A stretch of 64,000 nt of DNA, from contig JAHLJT010004567.1 in assembly GCA_031308135.1 (NCBI GenBank), forward strand, positions 35,750,792 to 35,814,791. The letters run 5' to 3'. Source of the stretch: Acheta domesticus. Taxonomy: Eukaryota; Arthropoda; Insecta; Orthoptera; Gryllidae. A program made the position numbers and the translations under genes. The notes under the pieces were generated by a model, which was given only the letters and a program-made list of their open reading frames with translations, made no database searches and had not been told where the DNA came from. Shown here one piece after another: positions 24,103-36,700 of the stretch (positions are counted from its first letter, which is position 1; each line of letters begins with the position of its first letter).

Positions 24103-24645
24103 ACCACAGCCCCCTCTGTAACAACCACCGCCCCCTCTGTAACAACCACCGCTCCCTCTGTAACAACCATCGCTCCCTCTGTAAACAACCATCACCCCCT
24201 CTGTAACATCCACTGCTCCCTCTGTAACAACCACCGCTCCCTCTGTAACAACCACCGCTCCCTCTGTAACAACCATCGCCCCCTCTGTAACATCCACTGC
24301 TCCCTCTGTAACAACCACCGCCTCCTCTGTAACAACCTCCGCCCCCTCTGTAACAACCACCGCCCCCTCTGTAACAACCATCGCTCCCTCTGTAACAACC
24401 ATCGCCCCCTCTGTAACATCCACTGCTCCCTCTGTAACAACCACCGCCTCCTCTGTAACAACCATCCGCCCCCTCTGTAACAACCATCGCCCCCTCTGTA
24501 ACAACCATCGCCCCCTCTGTAACAACCACCGCCCCCTTCTGTAATAAACAACGTCCCCTCTGTAACAAACAATGCCCCCTCTGTAACAACCACCGCTCCC
24601 TCTGTGAAAAAATAACGCCCCCTCTGTAACAAACACTACCTCCGC
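24103..24645. repeat. C-rich minisatellite, 21-bp unit
   Basis: About 25 copies of a 21-bp unit containing CCCTCTGTAACAACCACC, with CGCC/CGCT and ACCACC/ACCATC/ATCCACT variants arranged in recurring blocks (for example the TAACATCCACTGCTCC variant at about 24208, 24291 and 24415). The unit length is a multiple of three, so open frames persist on the minus strand as Val-Thr-Glu-Gly-Ala and related repeats. The TAA in the unit closes one plus-strand frame. I read the ORFs (up to 237 codons) as by-products. Confidence 0.95.
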
Positions 24646-24960
24646 CACAGCCCCCGTCATCCTCCGCCACTACTAATGCCACTTGAACATCAACCACCGC
24701 CTACCTCTGCCTCAAACGCCGCCACTTCCACCACATCCACCAATACCTCCGCCACAACCACCAACACCTCCGCCACAACCACCTGACACCTCCGCCACAA
24801 CCACCGCCACCTCCGCACAACCACCAATTCCTCCGCCACAACTACTGGCACCTCTCGAGGCACCGTCACTAGTCACCACCGCCGTCTTTCAGTGCCCCGC
24901 CAACACCACTACAACTCAGACCATCGCCACCACCGCCGCCGCCGTCGCCGAGCCCTTTTA
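24646..24960. repeat. C/A-rich degenerate repeat tail
   Basis: Imperfect repeats of CCGCCACAACCACC-like words continue past the 21-bp array and decay towards 24960. A 92-codon Pro/Thr-rich ORF here is compositional. Confidence 0.7.
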
Positions 24961-25109
24961 ATTTTCCGCTCAAGCAGCGGCGGGCAGGCGGGCGGCGGTG
25001 GCGGAGGCGTCTCCCACAGATAGCGTCCCGCCCGCGGCCGCCTCTGATTGCTCGACGGCGACGCGCGCTTTTAAAGGCGCCTCCCGCTGCGCGCAGACCA
25101 CGTCGCCAG
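24961..25109. other. CpG-rich spacer between two arrays
   Basis: About 150 bp of CpG-dense non-repeated DNA separates the 21-bp and 17-bp arrays, with GCGGCGGGC and GCGCGC words. Confidence 0.6.
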
Positions 25110-26155
25110 GCCCCGCCCCCTCCCCGACCCTGGCGCCTTCCCGCCTCACCCCCATCCCGGCCCCGCCCCCTCCCCGGCCCTGGCGCCTTCCCGCCTCACC
25201 CCCTCCCCGGACCCGCCCCCTCCCCGGACCCGCCCCCTCCCCAGGACCCGCCCCCTCCCCGGACCTGCCCCCTCCCCGGACCCTCCCTCTCCCCGGACCC
25301 TCCCTCTCCCCGGACCCTCCCCCTCTCCGGACCCACCCACTCCCCGGCCCCGCCCCCTCCCCGGCCCTGGCGCCTTCCCGCCTCACCCCAATCCCGGCCC
25401 CGCCCCCTCCCCGGCCCTGGCGCCTTCCCGCCTCACCCCCATCCCGGCCCCGCCCCCTCCCCGGACCGCCCCCTCCCCAGGACCCGCCCCCTCCCCGGAC
25501 CTGGCGCCTTCCCGCCTCACCCCCATCCCGGCCCGCCCCCTCCCCGGCCCTGGCGCCTTCCCGCCTCACCCCCATCCCGGCCCCGCCCCCTCCCCGGACC
25601 GCCCCCTCCCCGGACCCGCCCCCTCCCCGGACCCGCCCCCTCCCCGGACCCGCCCCCTCCCCGGACCCGCCCCCTCCCCGGACCCGCCTCCTCCCCGGAC
25701 CCGCCCCCTCCCCAGGACCCGCCCCCACCCCGGACCCTCCCTCTCCCCAGGACCCGCCCCCCTCCCCAGGACCCGCCCCCTCCCGGACCCGCCCCCTCCC
25801 CGGACCCGCCCCCTCCCCGGACCCGCCCCCTCCCCGGACCCGCCCCCTCTCCGGACCCGCCCCCTCCCCGGACCCGCCCCCTCCCCGGACCCGCCCCCTC
25901 CCCGGACCCGCCCCCTCCCCGGACCCGCCCCCTCCCGGACCCGCCCCCTCCCCGGACCCGCCCCCTCCTCCGGACCCGCCCCCTCCCCGGACCCGCCCCC
26001 TCCCCGGACCCGCCCCCTCCCCGGACCCGCCCCTCACCCGGACCCGCCCTCCCCGGACCCGCCCCCTCCCGGACCGCCCCCTCCCCGGACCCGCCCCCTC
26101 CCCGGACCTGCCTCTCCCCGGACCCGCCACCTCCCCGGCCCCCCTCCCTCACCCG
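25110..26155. repeat. C-rich minisatellite, 17-bp unit with higher-order blocks
   Basis: The dominant unit is GGACCCGCCCCCTCCCC (17 bp). In the left half it alternates with a block containing CTGGCGCCTTCCCGCCTCAC, seen at least six times (near 25131, 25182, 25365, 25417, 25501 and 25549), which gives a higher-order structure. The 17-bp unit is not a multiple of three, yet frames stay open on both strands for 386-413 codons because no frame of it contains a stop. The minus strand is G-rich, with G runs suited to quadruplexes. Confidence 0.95.
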
Positions 26156-26925
26156 GCCGCGGCGCCTTCGCAACGACGCCTCAAGGCAACGCGATTTTCG
26201 ACAGGCAGCTGTGGCGTACACCCTTATTTACGCACGTGAGAAGGTTGTAGGCGTGGCGATTCAAAACCTAGAACGTGTTCAACTTGCTGCAAACGTGCGT
26301 ATTCTTTAAGCGAGAAATGCAGTGCGGCACCCCTTCAGAACTAAGTCAATACAATGACAGAGGTCGCAGAACTGAGCTTTGCAATGAGTTGACTTCCTGT
26401 AAGGCAAGCGAAGTGAATCCATCAATATGTTTCGAAAGTGTGTGTTTAATATTCGCTCCAGCAATTTACAATAATATTAATTTATAATAACAATAGAAGG
26501 AGCATAATTGATACAATATGTATCAAAGACCTATCTCTTTCTCCACCAAACGATGCATAACAAAGGTTTTTTTGACAAAATCGAATCACGTCTCTGATAC
26601 GCAAAATAATTAGATGTACTAATATATATCAATGACATCATAGTTACACGACATTTATCATTACTCGTCCGGTTTGCGTAAAGTATTAAAAATATATTAC
26701 GTAAGTTCAATTTCACGATGAGAGCCTTCCAAACTTCTTACCCCTCAATCATCTGCAACTTCGTGAATCCTTCTGCGACGGAGTGAACTCTTGAGTGAGG
26801 TAGTATACGAATGTTACTTCACTGTACGAGTATATAACACGCTTCCTCAGGAGCGCCTTTCTCTTTCTAATCCTCTACGAGTTTTCTGTTGTAAACCCAG
26901 ACGTATGCTCTGTAAAAATGTATTT
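26156..26925. other. Intergenic DNA, nothing recognised
   Basis: A CpG-rich edge to about 26240, then AT-rich sequence without a recognisable gene or repeat. Confidence 0.5.
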
Positions 26926-27490
26926 CGTTGATTGATTAGTGATTCCCAGCGCGAAAACTACTGAGGTCATTAGTCCCATAATGTAGTGCATGTTTTTTCC
27001 CTCGAGAGGTGACGGTGATCTTCCTGCGCAGAATGCTGAGATCCGGCGTCGACTTTCCGTCGGGTAGCGCGGATTTCCCCAACCAGGTATTTCCGACCAG
27101 CGGGGCATCGCCTCAACCGGAACTAGGTCGATGGTCCCAACCGGTCTCCCGATGTGTGTAGAAGTGTAATACATGTAAATGTAAGTGGGTGCATGAAAGG
27201 GGTGAGAATTTGACAAGGAAGGGGAAGGAAAGAATGTGCGCGGTTCGTGGCCCGTTGTTTGAGTACTGCTCCGGCATTCGCCTGGTGTTGATCGGAGAAA
27301 CTAGAGAAAATTATCAATCAAAGCAGCCGCCGTCCTCCTCCTCCAGACAGCGGCTGAATTTTAACTAGCTCCGTAGCAAGTGTCGAAAATCCTGCTACCG
27401 TCTGAACTCGGTCGCTCGCTTAAAGAACCTAGGACCTCCCAGTTAGAGGCACTGCAGTGATGTAGTTTGTTAAGCCACTATAATCGCCCT
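26926..27490 (-). mobile_element. tRNA-derived SINE, copy 6, near full length
   Basis: The 3' signature and GATT-type tail lie at 26926-26985 and the body at about 27000-27380. The head on the minus strand near 27490-27400 carries AGGTCCTAGGTTC, and a short insertion lies near the B-box. Same family as the copies at 459, 3367 and 7784. Confidence 0.8.
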
Positions 27491-27609
27491 TATATTTCCT
27501 CTGATCTCCACATTCATTTCCCACCACCTGTTTCTCCAACATTACCGTCGCCAGTGTCGTCGTCTGCATCACCGTCTTAACCGCCCAGATGTGGGTTGCA
27601 CCACTATCT

Positions 27610-28339
27610 TAGGGTTGTCATACATCCTAAAAAAAGCGGGATATGTCCTGAATATCGACATGTGTCCCGCTGTCTCGACAAGATTTTCTATGTTTCTTCC
27701 AAATGTCTTGAAATTTAATCACTGTTAGATGTTATTTTATATCTTGTCCACACAAACATAAAAACTGCGTTTGAGAATACTTGTGTACATGACAGAACAA
27801 TGCGCTACGTATGAGAACGTAAGTGGCTAATTCCTTTGTTAAGTTAATATTGTTATTTTTGTCTTTTTGGGGAGCAATATGCGAGCTGAAAAATAAAGAA
27901 AGAAAGGTATTGTGTGTTTGGAATCGAAGTACATCTATCTCTTACAATGTGTTAGTGCAAGAGAATCTTAAATGCAAAGCGCAAAAGGACTGAGTCAATA
28001 ACAATGTTTTAATATCGATCAAAGTCATGCTTTATTAAATACTTCATTTATATACCCTGAAATACTAAACAAAGTTTTGTCATGGCAAACAAGGAAATGA
28101 TCTGGATAATCTGGAAAAGTTAGTGAAATTAGTTCTGGAAACATAGTACTCTTTTATTACGACTCTTATTCTTGAAAGTGTGCAAATTAATTCATCGTCA
28201 TCTACTATTTGGTTGCTTACATGACAAACTATTTCCTTGTTACACTAATTATTTGATAAGTTGCACACCAGTAAATGAATTTGCTCCGAAATATATTTCG
28301 GATGTCCTGAACTCCTTTGTTATCCTTATGGCAATCCTA
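27610..28339. mobile_element. Probable non-autonomous hAT-type element
   Basis: The ends form an inverted repeat: TAGGGTTGTCATACATCCT on the left and TAGGATTGCCATAAGGAT as the reverse complement of the right end. TAGGG fits the loose YARNG start of hAT elements. The 8 bp outside the ends (CACTATCT and CAGTGACT) match at five positions, which would be a decayed 8-bp duplication. The interior is AT-rich with no transposase. The family assignment rests on end sequence and length (730 bp) only. Confidence 0.5.
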
Positions 28340-28620
28340 CAGTGACTCCACCCCAGCGTCGGCGCTCTTCCTCCTGCCATCGTCGCCACCAGAAACTTCG
28401 CCACTACAGCCACTGCCCCCTCCGCCACCACCCTCAATCATTTCCGCTGCCAAAGGCGCTACGCTGCCTGTAGTACCCGGGGGGGGGGGGTACGCTCGCC
28501 GAGAAGAGCGGGCGCCGAGAGAAATCGGCGCGGCCAAGCTGGAGGGGCTGGGCTGATATGGAGGCTCTCAGATCCTTTGATATCCTAGAGAGCGGCGCTA
28601 TGTTGTGACGGCAACGACTT
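28340..28620. other. Small CpG-rich patch
   Basis: C-rich then CpG-rich sequence with a run of G at 28481-28490. No gene recognised. Confidence 0.4.
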
Positions 28621-29617
28621 CGGGTGCAGAATCCCCGCTGGGAATAAAATATAATGCATATGTGTTTGAGTTCTGACGGGTATAACTGGTGTTCTGTAGA
28701 TAATATCCAAACGGCTTTGCTTGTTCTTTCATATCGTCTCTGTATAACCATTCAATCTAGTGTATTCGTATTTGGAATAATGACTGCAAATACTTTCTTC
28801 ACTCGCTAAATGTGGTATACGGTTTGTATTTACATCTTTTTCCATTTACTAGAACTAGCATCAAATGTTTCAAAGCTCGACGAAAGAAAAAAACTATATA
28901 TTTGAATATTCATCAATTTCGATGAGCAGATGTTTTGATCAGAAGAAAAATAAACTGCAAGTCACGTAAAATCTACTAGCTGTGAATAGTCTCAATTAAA
29001 CATCACTTTAGTGTTGTCGAACCATCGTGAACATAATTCATTCTAGACAAAGTTAGTAAACATAATTTTTGTTTTCAGTTTTAGCAAAATGGTGTTTTTA
29101 ATGTCAAAATAACTTTTTTCTTATTTGCAATGCGTAAAATAAAATTTGTATCTCCAATACTGGCGACCTATTGCGTAAGTAAGAGTATGTTTATCATTGA
29201 ATATATCTTGGTAATATTAATATAAATTATTAGTAGTAATTTCGATGAGTGCAATTCAATTGAAATTCAATATTTATTTGCTTAAGGTACATTGTAATAG
29301 CACAAATATTCATATGAATATGAACATGAATTGAAGAAATGTGAAAGTGTGCGAGATTTGTACTAATTTGTGGATACATTATCATAGCCAAAAACCCATA
29401 AGGTAATTGACAAAAATAAAATAAAACTACATTTATTGATTGTAAAATAAAACAATGTATACATTAAAATACTATTTTTTAGAATCATTTGTCTTAACAA
29501 ATTATTTAGTATAAAAGCGTAAATCATTACTCGCTCTAAGGTATTCTGGCATCTGACAATGATTAGTAATGAAAAAAACAACAATGAAAAGCTTTTGGCG
29601 TTACAAAAATCTGGCAA
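28621..29617. other. AT-rich intergenic DNA, nothing recognised
   Basis: No gene or repeat family recognised. The 84-codon minus-strand ORF at 29363-29617 has no recognisable domain. Confidence 0.5.
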
Positions 29618-30070
29618 ATGCTAATTAGAATGGACGCTCGTCTTCTCACTTGTTTCTGGAGACAGGCGTCGTATTTCCTCTCAAGCATTTCGACAACAAA
29701 CAGAAATCTCTCCCGCCAACTTCAAAGAGACAGCCGCGCCTGGCGCCGTCGCCACAAAGTGTCCGTTAACTTACAGAGAATTTTAGCATTCGCACTGCGA
29801 CAGCAGAAAATTAAAGAGCGCGGAGTGGGGCGGGGCGGAGCGGGACGGGGCGGGATAGGGCGAGGCCAGGCGAAGAGCGGAGAGATGCCTCCAACCCTCA
29901 AACGGCTCGCCCTAAATGGGCCTCCGTCTGTCACAAGGGCAAAGCACTTGTTTCCAACGCCATTTTCTCTTGAGGGATCATTTTTTCTGAGTGTTTGTGG
30001 AGGATTACGCCAAGTACTCCAGTTTTTACCCATGAGAAGGTTAATGCTGTCAGAAGGGAACGTGTAAAAT
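29618..30070. other. GC-richer patch with G-rich core
   Basis: Moderately GC-rich, with a GGGGCGGAGCGGGACGGGGC core near 29826-29865. A 149-codon plus-strand ORF and a 122-codon minus-strand ORF overlap here, and neither shows a recognisable domain. It could hold an exon, but I cannot support one. Confidence 0.35.
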
Positions 30071-31437
30071 AGTGTTCGAGGAACACACACAATAATTTTT
30101 GAGCCATACTTTTATTTTTACTTGTCAAAATGTCTATGTCCGTTAATTTACAGAGGGCCTTGGAAGCGGGGAAACAAATGCCAAAAGGCCAGTACAGAAA
30201 ATAATCATAACTTCCTGTAACACTAAGCAGGTGGTTCGGCGACTCTAGCGCCGACTTGGTTATGAGTGGTGTGTGATGTGCATTTGTTCACTGACGTCAT
30301 CCCACCACTCGTTGTACTCATACTGCCAACCTAAGCGTAAGAAATATGAAACAGGAATGGATAGGGAGTTACTAAATATTTGACACAATGATATTATATC
30401 TTAAATTGAATTATTAATTCATGTCCAGGGTACAACTCGCTAGAATACCTGGTGGTTCCTGCAGTAATTAATTTTACAAAGGGTTCTTAAAAAGTCTATG
30501 GGTGTCACTTTTATGTTAGTAGTCAGAATGGAAAATGCGTCAATAATTCAAAACAAGTAGCTCATCATATGTTTGAAGAATCGAGAAAAATTAAGGAAAT
30601 AACCGATTGTGATAGAGGTTCTTCGCTCCGGAAATATATCACGTTACAGATTAATTTTATTTTCAATTTTAATTCTTATTCTACTAAACAGAAAATAAAA
30701 TATTTTAAAATAATTGGATTTCAGATAAATCGTAGACTCCAATAAAATTCATCATTCGTTTCTTTTTGCTAACTCGATAACTGTGAACCTTGCCTCATGG
30801 AAGAGAAGCTCCTGCCAGGAAAAAGAAAGACAGGCCGCGCGAATTGCTTTCCTTCTGGCAGATGCATCAATCAGTCCACACACGTCACTTCTAAGACGAT
30901 TAAATTAATGTCCGAATCTACAAATATAGAACTTTCGAAGTTCGCAAATATGCATCGTAAAAATGTGAATATATTTCTACAAAAATAGGACATCTACTTT
31001 AGAAAAGGTTTGTAGTACACTTTGTAGTAAATTAGACATATCGAATACAAGAAAAAGTGTGATAATTATGTTTGGTTTTACACGCAAATGAATTATTCTA
31101 AGAAACGGCGCCGATAGAGGCGACTACTTTCCTTCCATTCCAAAATTCCTTACTTTTTTAATGCACAAGATAAACATTTACAGAAAATAAAAGGCATTTT
31201 ACATATTATAGAAATTAAAATATCGGTCTTAATATAGTGCAATTTAAGCAATTTGAGAGTCAGAAAGCCATTTGCACAATTCTACCAGCTGAAAATTAAA
31301 TGCAGGAGACGAGATTTCACACAACTATGCAGCGATGCCGCTCTATGCACGCAATCTGAGTACTAGAGATTTCAATTACACAACGTACTCCGCACCATCG
31401 CACCGACCTCACTAATTCCCCTCGCGCTCCTACCCAC
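30071..31437. other. Mostly AT-rich intergenic DNA
   Basis: A short imperfect inverted repeat around 30267-30320 (GAGTGGTG...CACCACTC) is visible. Nothing else is recognised. Confidence 0.45.
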
Positions 31438-31845
31438 ACGCGCTTGCGAACTCGAATTAATAAATGACCGTTGCCATTACGAGAATTGTGCTAACAGTCA
31501 CCAAATATTCCAAATATGAAGCTACACTGAGTGGTTACCAGGGCGTACAAACAATGGACTTACGAATGAAGTCGATACTCAGAAGAATCATTTCCTGCCG
31601 GAATCTCTGAAAAAATTGATACTTGAAGTGAGAAATACATTATTGTCACTTGAATTTCTATTTTTCAACTCGAAAAATAGCAAACAGCGTTGCGTTAAAA
31701 AGTAAACCTGAACTAAAACCACAAGTAGTTTACTCAGAAGGAGTAAAGGTAATGTTGCCTCATGTTAACAATGAAACAAAAGATAAAAAAATCTTATAGA
31801 TCGCTATTGGCGACTTTTTAAAAATATTTGTGCAAATAATGTTAA
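31438..31845. repeat. Tandem duplication, unit A
   Basis: First copy of a segment repeated about 450 bp to the right. Shared blocks in order are AACTCGAATTAA, ACAGTCACCAAATATTCCAA, TACAAACAATGGA, GAATGAAGTCGATACTC, TTGATACTTGA, GTTTACTCAGAAG and TCGCTATTGGCGA. Divergence is substantial, perhaps a fifth of positions, so the duplication is old. No function is evident. Confidence 0.8.
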
Positions 31846-31889
31846 GTGATGTTATTCAAGTAATTCACTAATTTTTCACATGCTTGGAT

Positions 31890-32290
31890 CCACATTCGTT
31901 TGCAAACTCGAATTAACGAAAGACCGTTGCCAATACGATAATTGTGGTAACAGTCACCAAATATTCCAAATATGAAACAATACAAACAATGGATCCACGA
32001 ATGAAGTCGATACTCGGAAGTATATTTTTGCCCGAAATGCCTGAAAAAAAATTGATACTTGACGAAACAAATACAATTGTAACTTGAATTTTCTGTTTTC
32101 AACAAGAAAAAAATAACAAACTGCATCGCGATAAAAAGTAAACGTAAACTAAAACTACTAGTTTACTCAGAAGTGTATGCGAAGAAAGTAGATGTAGTAT
32201 TGCCTCAAGTTAAATCTGAAATAAAAATTAAAATTCTTGGATACTATCGCTATTGGCGATTTTTTCATTTTTGTACAAATAATCTAAAGG
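31890..32290. repeat. Tandem duplication, unit B
   Basis: Second, direct copy of unit A with the same order of blocks and several small indels. It lacks the GCTACACTGAGTGGTTACC stretch found in unit A. Unit B carries GAAGAAAGTAGATGTA where A has GGTAATG. No coding capacity is shared between the units. Confidence 0.8.
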
Positions 32291-33294
32291 GTAAATAGTG
32301 TAATGTTACATATACATGTGTAACTAATTAAGAATCAAATTCAAATTTACACTGTAATGTTTAAATTCTACACTCCTTAAAAGTCTTGTTATGAACTCAA
32401 TTATTCAAATTACTATTAACTGATAATCTCAAAAAAATTCTCAAAACTGTAATGTCCAGCTTTTGCACTCTTTCGAATCCTAATCCTGAAATTCGGTGTG
32501 CAAAATTACACTGAATTAAGAATCTCATACAATTTCTCAAAAACTAGACCCAAAAATTCTCTAAGTCTCCTGAATAGTACAATAGCATTACATCTGACTT
32601 CTATGCATGCACAATGTAAATCAGAGAGATTAGAACTCAACGCATATATTCACTGCGTTTCCTAACGTTTATTCTGTTCAAATTAGGATGTTTAGAAAAA
32701 CACATGTTACATATAAAATCAATTTGGCTTTTAATATGTATGTTCTGATCTATTTTCATCGTAGTTAAAAGAATTGGAAACGATAAGCCTACTGGGAGGA
32801 CTCCTGTTCTGCCGTGTCACCTCAGATGCCAGCTGTAACGGGATCCCACACTGTTGGTGTTCAGTATCGCCGTGACGCCTTAGAGGGTTTACCCTGACGA
32901 TGTGTCGGTGAAATTATTCCCCGATGCCGACAGGAAGACGTGTAGATCTCCTCAGAATATTATACTGTCGTAGTTTAGACCAGAAATTTTCAAATTCTAG
33001 CTACGAAAGCTCTGTAACCCAAATATTGTTCATTAATATTGTAAAGTTACAAGATAAAATGTTTTCTCCTTCCCTCATGATTTACTTTATAAATATTCCA
33101 TCATGAGCTTTTTGAGCTTCTTAATACAGTCGTATTAGTATCGTTCCACTTCCTTTGAACTTTGCTTTACATCTACTACACTATTAATGTGAAGTTGTGC
33201 ACGTGCTGCCGAATAAGGAAATGAGATAGAATCCTCCGCGGTTTCAGCTGCCCGCGACACCTCCAACTCCATCTCTCCGTCGCGCCCTTACATC
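32291..33294. other. AT-rich intergenic DNA, nothing recognised
   Basis: No gene or repeat recognised. GC content rises slightly from 32790 to 32940. Confidence 0.5.
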
Positions 33295-33654
33295 AGTATA
33301 ACCAGTATGTTCACTCGCGGCAAATCCCATTGAAAAAGTTTTTTCGATCACGTGACGTCCGCCATATTCTTGGCATATCACCCAGCGCGTGAAATGCATA
33401 ATTACTACATTTAAAATTATTTTCTTACATTTATTGTATTCGCTAGTTCAATTCATTTTATTATTTTATCCATTTTATTCAAATTCCACGTCCTCTGAAA
33501 CAAATTAAACACATACACTCAGTTCTCATATCACACGGTGTATGATATCCGAATGTATCCGCTGAAATTCTATTGGCTGACAACCAAGAACATGGCCGAG
33601 GGTCCACCCAGCGCAAAACAAGATTTTGGAGCAAGTGAACACACTGGTTGTACT
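33295..33654. mobile_element. Putative MITE with roughly 80-bp inverted ends
   Basis: The left end AGTATAACCAGTATGTTCAC and the reverse complement of the right end, AGTACAACCAGTGTGTTCAC, match at 18 of 20 positions. Similarity resumes further in at GCCATATTCTTGG versus GCCATGTTCTTGG. The interior is AT-rich and non-coding. I find no convincing target duplication, so the superfamily is unassigned. Confidence 0.5.
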
Positions 33655-33712
33655 CGCTAAGGTCGCTGGTACTCGCTAATGTCGCTGGCCCTTACTCGCT
33701 AAGGTCGGCGTC
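33646..33712. repeat. Short tandem repeat, about 19-bp unit
   Basis: Three consecutive copies of a TACTCGCTAAGGTCGCTGG-like unit overlap the right end of the MITE. Confidence 0.7.
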
Positions 33713-36700
33713 TCGCCGCTTCTGCCGTCGCTGCTCGGGGCAGTGTAAGCTCTTTGCATTGCAAGCCGCGCTCGCCTTGCGTTCGGTGCTGTTTGACAGA
33801 ACGTGTATAAATGCCAAGGGATGGATCGCTTCAGCCTGCTCGGGCTGAGCGCTCACAATAAATAATTTATTAACTTATTGAATTATACACAAAAAAGTGT
33901 CGCTTTGGTTTTTTTATAAAAAAAATTAGAACCGTTAGTAAAGATATAAATCTTATAAAGATAAAACGTGTTAAGATACAAGATATAAAATGGGATCTTT
34001 CTTTGTGCCGCGTATTGCTGAATTTTGAAAGACACGAAAGGATGCAGTCCTTAACATTTAATGACCTTGTTTTTTTCATCACTCAAATCTCCATATACCT
34101 TGGATTTGTCATCCGTCGCTTCACCTCTGCATAATTTAAAATGTTTGTTCCGCAGAGCTCTGTGACACCGGAAAGATGTCTTTGGGGATCACGTCAGAAT
34201 CTTTTTCCGTCGGATCTGACAATAGAAAATGAATCCTTGTTGTTTCTGAATAAGGTACAATACTAGCTTGGTGTGGTCTCTTTGGTGGGAATTTTTATGT
34301 TAAAATTTATTATCTTAACTACACAAAATTTGCTATAAAAAATAAAACTTGAACATAATACAATTGACTTGCTTGTTCAATATTTTAGTACGGTCCAGTG
34401 AAAAACAATATCCATAGTTTTATCTCGTCGAGAGGAATTGAATGACCTAGTGATCACCTCTGCAGGTGGCTGAACCCTTCATTCAGAACTTGCAAATTGC
34501 TGCTGCAGGAACTACTTGCCCGCATGGAAAGTCTGGCGCTCCTGCGGGAACGAGCAATTTCTCCTGATTCCGCTCGCATTTTCCATCGAAATTCGGAAAG
34601 GGGTGTACAAGCGCTAGCTGTAGCCTGGATGGGAAGCACGCAGCAAGCTCGAAATATGGTGACGAATGGAAGCTTCAAACGAAAGCTGGTTTTCCGGATG
34701 CCTTCAAACAAACGAGATTTTATTTTTTAGTATACTTTATTACTTATTACTTTCATTAATGTTTCTTTTCTTTTAAATTTCTGTCTGGAAATCATTTTGG
34801 GAAGCGTCAAAAATGTGTTTCAAAGGTGAATTCTTTGCTCGTTTCATTTTATGTTTTTTAATTAAATATTTCCGTTATTTTCCGTTATAGCAATAATGTG
34901 AAAAAAATGAACTAGTCTCTATATAGCCTATTCAAAATATTTTCATCGAATTTTGCCCGCAATTTAAAAGTTTAAATATTAATAATGTATTTCACTTATT
35001 AAATTATAAATGAAAATTCATATCGCTAAAAATGAGGCAAAAACTGTTAACTGACTTCTCCAAAAGACTGTTATGTGCCAGGAATCCACAGATGTTCTGC
35101 CATCCTAGAAAAATGTACAATCCTTACTTTTAAATCTCCCGCCAGTTACTGTGGACGCAATGTATGTGAGCTCTAGTAAGCTAGTTACCTTGCCCATGTC
35201 CTTATCATGTCTGTCTTAACTATTATATGGATCATTTATGACGTTCTGACTCAATGGGGTATGCGAGACCCCGGTTTAATTTTCAGTATCTTCTGCATTT
35301 TCGTACTAAAAGTAAAATGTTCACATTTCTTACGTTGGTAGGAAATGATGCGGTGTTTACGATGCTTCTATCATCGAAATCTATATGAGGTGTTGGCTCT
35401 CCATCGTAACTATTTCTTACGTTCTGTGATAAATCCTAAAGACTGGTGTGCAATAAAAATATCAAATAAATACACACGAGTAAAAATATTAAAGTACAAT
35501 GGTGTCCCAAACCTCTAGTAGTTGCCGATTTTTTCAAAATGATAAATTTACTATATTTGATAAGGCCAGTTTTCCTATTATGACGATTTATTGACAAAAA
35601 GTTACCATTTTAAACACACGAGATAAAGTAAATTAAATCATTTTTTCTTAATAAAAGAATGACATTGCCAACGCGCGTTTTCTCTAACAAAGTCACTGCT
35701 CAAGCACAGAAATGTTGAAACTTTTGGAAAACCAATCATTATTTCTTTATTATTTGGATCAATATTTCAATCATGAGTCTCTGAAATATCATCATTCAAC
35801 CTTCTCGAAATTCTTCTCATTTCCACTAACAATGGATTTATCTTGACTGCCTTCATCACAAAACTAGCACTTCTATCAATCATCAAATTCTGTTAAAATT
35901 ATATTTCACGTCATGCTTTGAATTTACACAAGCACTCTGAAGAAAAATTGGCATCTAAAGGATAAAAGAAACTTGTGTAGTTCACGAATCACCGAAAACA
36001 TACGCACTAACTTAACTCGTATGATACTCTCCGGAAATTGAATCGACTGTCATGTTCCAGGTGGTATTGAAAAAGTAGAATGTAGGAATATTTAATAAGT
36101 AGAGGTCACATTCTACAAAAAAAATATTTAATATATAGTAGTACTGCATGAAACTATTTTTTTTTCTTAGGCAGTGTGCATGCTACTTTTTAGAACGTAT
36201 GTGGTTTTGTTCAGCAGAATTTTTGCAGATGCAAGTCACTAGTATCGTATAATTTGTTTTGTTAGTTTTAATTATATCAAAACTTATTCACAATTGTTAA
36301 TATGTGGATTGTAAATTATTGTTTACTGGTAACTTCGTAATCTTTAAATCAAACGAGTCACTAGTCAATTACGAAAGCCACGACCTTCTTCGTGCAGAAA
36401 CTCTATGACGCAATGATTTGTGACATAAAATATATTTCCTGATTGATTTCGTGCATCTAATTACCTAATTAGTATGTATATGAAAAATAAAAAGTGAAAA
36501 TCAGACCAGATGTGTCTTTCGTCAGAGCAGAAGGCAATAAAAACTTTAGAACAAAATTAATCTCGTTGATATTTTACTTATTTAATAAATTAAACATACG
36601 TCACGAAATTAATTTTATTAGAAATAAGAACATTTTAATCTTCAGGCGGTCGTTCCAATAATTGCCATTAAGTCATATCCGTCGAAAAAATAGTATGATA

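Noticed and set aside
29618..30067. 149-codon ORF as a host gene
   Set aside because: No recognisable domain. An opposing 122-codon ORF covers the same GC-rich DNA, and no splice or start context distinguishes it from chance.
30267..30320. MITE suggested by a GAGTGGTG/CACCACTC inverted repeat
   Set aside because: The arms are short and no target duplication or second copy could be found in the window.
33295..33700. GCCCTTAC on both sides of the 33.3-kb MITE as an 8-bp target duplication
   Set aside because: The right copy lies beyond a short tandem repeat and not next to the inverted end, so the match is probably chance.
34454..34730. Exon-like patch with ORFs on both strands
   Set aside because: Composition is slightly more coding-like than its surroundings, but neither translation matches anything I know and they overlap on opposite strands.
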